Positions 62,347 to 64,000 of a DNA stretch of 64,000 bases are shown piece by piece (the first letter of the stretch is position 1; every line of letters starts with the position of its first letter). A model generated the notes under the pieces. That model had not been told where the DNA came from, ran no database searches, and was given only the letters and a program-made list of their open reading frames with translations. A program made the position numbers and the translations under genes. Origin of the DNA: Scandinavium goeteborgense (GTDB lineage: Bacteria; Pseudomonadota; Gammaproteobacteria; Enterobacterales; Enterobacteriaceae); the NCBI RefSeq assembly GCF_003935895.2, contig NZ_CP054058.1, positions 3,453,177 through 3,517,176 of the forward strand. The letters are read 5' to 3'.

Positions 62347-63777
62347 ATGTCTCTTCGTCGTTCCGGTAGTCAGTCGCTGGTGAGCCTGCTGGGCCACTGG
62401 CAGGAAACCGCCTCCCGCACCCCGCTCTGGCGTCAGCTGGCCGAGGCGCTGCGATTGTTAATTCTCGACGGTCGCCTGCCGCTCGACAGCCGTCTGCCCG
62501 GTGAACGTGAGTTGTCGATCGCCCTCGGCGTGAGCCGCACCACGGTTGCTAGCGCGCTGGGCCAGCTGCGTGATGAAGGTTACGTGGTCAGCCGCCACGG
62601 CAGCGGTTCACGGGTCATTCTTCCGGCGCAGCAGTCGCAGATTCCGACCCGAATGAACACCGTGCAGCCGCTGGACTTATCCACTGCCGCCCTCAGCGCC
62701 GGGCCGGAAATTCATCAGGCTTATCATCACGCGATCTCTCTTTTGCCGCAGCATTTAGCCAGCACCGGTTACGATCAGCAGGGTTTACCGGCGCTGCGCG
62801 AGGCCATTGCGCAGCGTTATTGCGAACGCGGTTTGCCGACGCGCGCTGACGAAATCATGATTGTGAACGGGGCGGTGAGCGGGTTGGCACTGACACTGCG
62901 GCTGTTGACGGGCCCAGGCGATAGGGTGGTGGTCGATAACCCAACTTATCCACTGGCGATTGCGGCTATTCAGGGCGCATCCTGCCGCCCGGTTGGCGTA
63001 TCGCTACCCGCGGAAGGCTGGGACGTTGACGGTCTGACCGCCACGTTCGCGCAAACGTCACCTCGTCTGGCGTATCTGATGCCGGATTTTCATAATCCAA
63101 CCGGACGCTGTATGGATGCCCCGACTCGCCAGCGCATCGCCGACCTTTCCGCACGCACGCGCACTACGCTGGTGATTGACGAAACGATGGTCGATCTCTG
63201 GTACAACGCCCCACCGCCGCCACCGCTGGCAGCGTTTAACGCTGATGCGCCGGTGATAACGCTGGGCTCGACGGGCAAAAGTTTCTGGGGCGGTTTGCGG
63301 CTGGGGTGGATCCGCGCCTCATCGCGCACGCTGTCTTCACTGGTGCAGGCGCGCGATACGCTGGATTTAGGCTCGCCGCTGCTGGAGCAGCTCGCCACCG
63401 GCTGGCTACTGGAAAAAGCCGACCACCTGCTGTCGGAAAGACGACAGATGCTCACCGCCCGTCGGGATATGTGCAGCGCATTAATGACGGAATATTTCCC
63501 GCAGTGGCGCTATGCGCAGCCGGAAGGTGGCCTTTCATTCTGGGTGGAGTTGCCGGATATGCTCTCGACGTTGTTTGCCGCGCGGGCCGAAAGTGTGGGG
63601 GTTCATTTGGGAACGGGGACGCGGTTTGGACTGGCCGGGGCGTTCGACCGTTGGCTACGGTTGCCGTTTACGCTGGACGATGAAGCACTGCGAATCGCCT
63701 TCAACACCCTGCAACCCGTCTGGAATTCTCTGAACGGTCAGCAGAATAATTTACGAACAAGAAAAATCATCTATTAA
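62347..63777 (+). CDS. MocR-family transcriptional regulator, YczR type
   Basis: 476 residues. GntR winged helix (RLPGERELSIALGVSRTTVASALGQLRDEGYVVSR, about 48-82) linked to an aminotransferase-like PLP domain with LGSTGKSFWGGLRLGW (Schiff-base Lys), NPTYPLA and DFHNPTGR. It is divergent from a yczE-like gene, the hallmark pairing of the YczR group, which activates yczE. A strong terminator follows. Confidence 0.9.
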   Translation: MSLRRSGSQSLVSLLGHWQETASRTPLWRQLAEALRLLILDGRLPLDSRLPGERELSIALGVSRTTVASALGQLRDEGYVVSRHGSGSRVILPAQQSQIPTRMNTVQPLDLSTAALSAGPEIHQAYHHAISLLPQHLASTGYDQQGLPALREAIAQRYCERGLPTRADEIMIVNGAVSGLALTLRLLTGPGDRVVVDNPTYPLAIAAIQGASCRPVGVSLPAEGWDVDGLTATFAQTSPRLAYLMPDFHNPTGRCMDAPTRQRIADLSARTRTTLVIDETMVDLWYNAPPPPPLAAFNADAPVITLGSTGKSFWGGLRLGWIRASSRTLSSLVQARDTLDLGSPLLEQLATGWLLEKADHLLSERRQMLTARRDMCSALMTEYFPQWRYAQPEGGLSFWVELPDMLSTLFAARAESVGVHLGTGTRFGLAGAFDRWLRLPFTLDDEALRIAFNTLQPVWNSLNGQQNNLRTRKIIY

Positions 63778-63783
63778 AATAGC

Positions 63784-63812
63784 GACGCGCTAATAGCAGC
63801 TATTAGCGCGTC
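63784..63812 (+). terminator. Terminator-like hairpin after the YczR-type gene
   Basis: GACGCGCTAATAG (63784-63796) and CTATTAGCGCGTC (63800-63812) form a perfect 13-bp stem with a three-base loop, six bases past the stop codon. The following AAAATAATT is A-rich rather than T-rich, so on the minus strand it would be flanked by T only upstream; it may act mainly as a 3' protective hairpin. Confidence 0.65.
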
Positions 63813-63920
63813 AAAATAATTCGTCCATGATTCATGAGATGATTTGTGTGTTTCTTATCGCCGAACAGGATCCTGTTTTCAGGTTTCAGGCATATGACAA
63901 TATAGTGATAACTTTATACC

Positions 63921-64000
63921 CTAAATAATTCGAGTTGCAGGAAGGCGGCAAGCCTGCTCACCCCAGGAGCTTACTTGAGTAAGTGACTGGGGGGAGCAGG
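63921..64000. repeat. Enterobacterial intergenic repeat (partial, runs off window end)
   Basis: CCTAAATAATTCGAGTTGCAGGAAGGCGGCAAG…, with CCCCAGGAGC and GACTGGGG arms, matches the reverse complement of 26340-26453 in its core. The stretch from 63,813 to 63,920 before it is AT-rich and shows no gene. Confidence 0.75.

Overview
The window is a stretch of chromosome from a member of the Enterobacteriaceae, most like the Enterobacter/Lelliottia/Leclercia/Kluyvera group. The core gene order matches the E. coli 10-11 min region (copA, ybaP, chiX, ybaK, ushA, fsr, ybaL, gsk, hemH, adk, htpG, recR, ybaB, dnaX, apt, ybaN, priC, ybaM, mscK, acrR, acrAB, tomB, hha, maa, ylaC, pdeB, ybaA), written in the reverse of the usual E. 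coli map direction. The protein sequences are clearly diverged from E. coli, and several accessory blocks are spliced into this backbone. The genus cannot be fixed from sequence reading alone.

Region 1 (1-13,150) is the distal part of a type VI secretion (T6SS) operon on the minus strand: tssB, tssC, tssK, tssL, an OmpA-domain protein, hcp (with a strong terminator after it) and clpV. Downstream of clpV lies an AT-rich patch of about 3.6 kb that looks like an effector/immunity junkyard. It holds four related small membrane proteins, a decayed near-duplicate of one of them, a second copy of the clpV 3' tail (1898-1993), two diverged remnants of one protein C-terminus that each precede a membrane-protein gene, an unrelated small membrane protein, an HExxH metallopeptidase-like protein and two paralogous lipoproteins (the second cut by the window edge). 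No vgrG is present, and the remaining tss genes must lie elsewhere.

Region 2 (13,150-29,300) holds the CueR-controlled copper ATPase copA, a Nudix/DeoR pair, ybaP, the sRNA ChiX, ybaK, ushA, fsr, ybaL, gsk, hemH, adk and htpG with a clear sigma-32 promoter. The aes gene of E. coli is missing between gsk and hemH. Region 3 (29,300-37,200) is recR, then an inserted LysR/pirin/isochorismatase module that separates recR from ybaB-dnaX, then dnaX with a complete programmed frameshift signal, apt, ybaN, priC and ybaM.

Region 4 (37,200-48,250) is the mechanosensitive channel mscK, the AcrR-AcrAB multidrug pump with its palindromic operator, tomB-hha, maa and ylaC. Region 5 (48,200-54,700) is an accessory island between ylaC and pdeB: a MocR regulator with a divergent GNAT acetyltransferase, the zinc-independent ribosomal proteins rpmE2-rpmJ2 behind a Zur box, and a sugar-acid-type cluster (PTS EIIBC, a ManD/RspA-like dehydratase, a GntR/UTRA regulator). 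Region 6 (54,700-64,000) holds pdeB, a flavin-reductase-fold protein, ybaA, a lacI-lacZ unit without lacY or lacA but with a control region spaced exactly as in E. coli lac, and a YczE membrane protein/YczR MocR-type regulator pair with direct repeats between them. REP-type repeats, CCCTCTCC repeats and a second enterobacterial intergenic repeat sit between transcription units.
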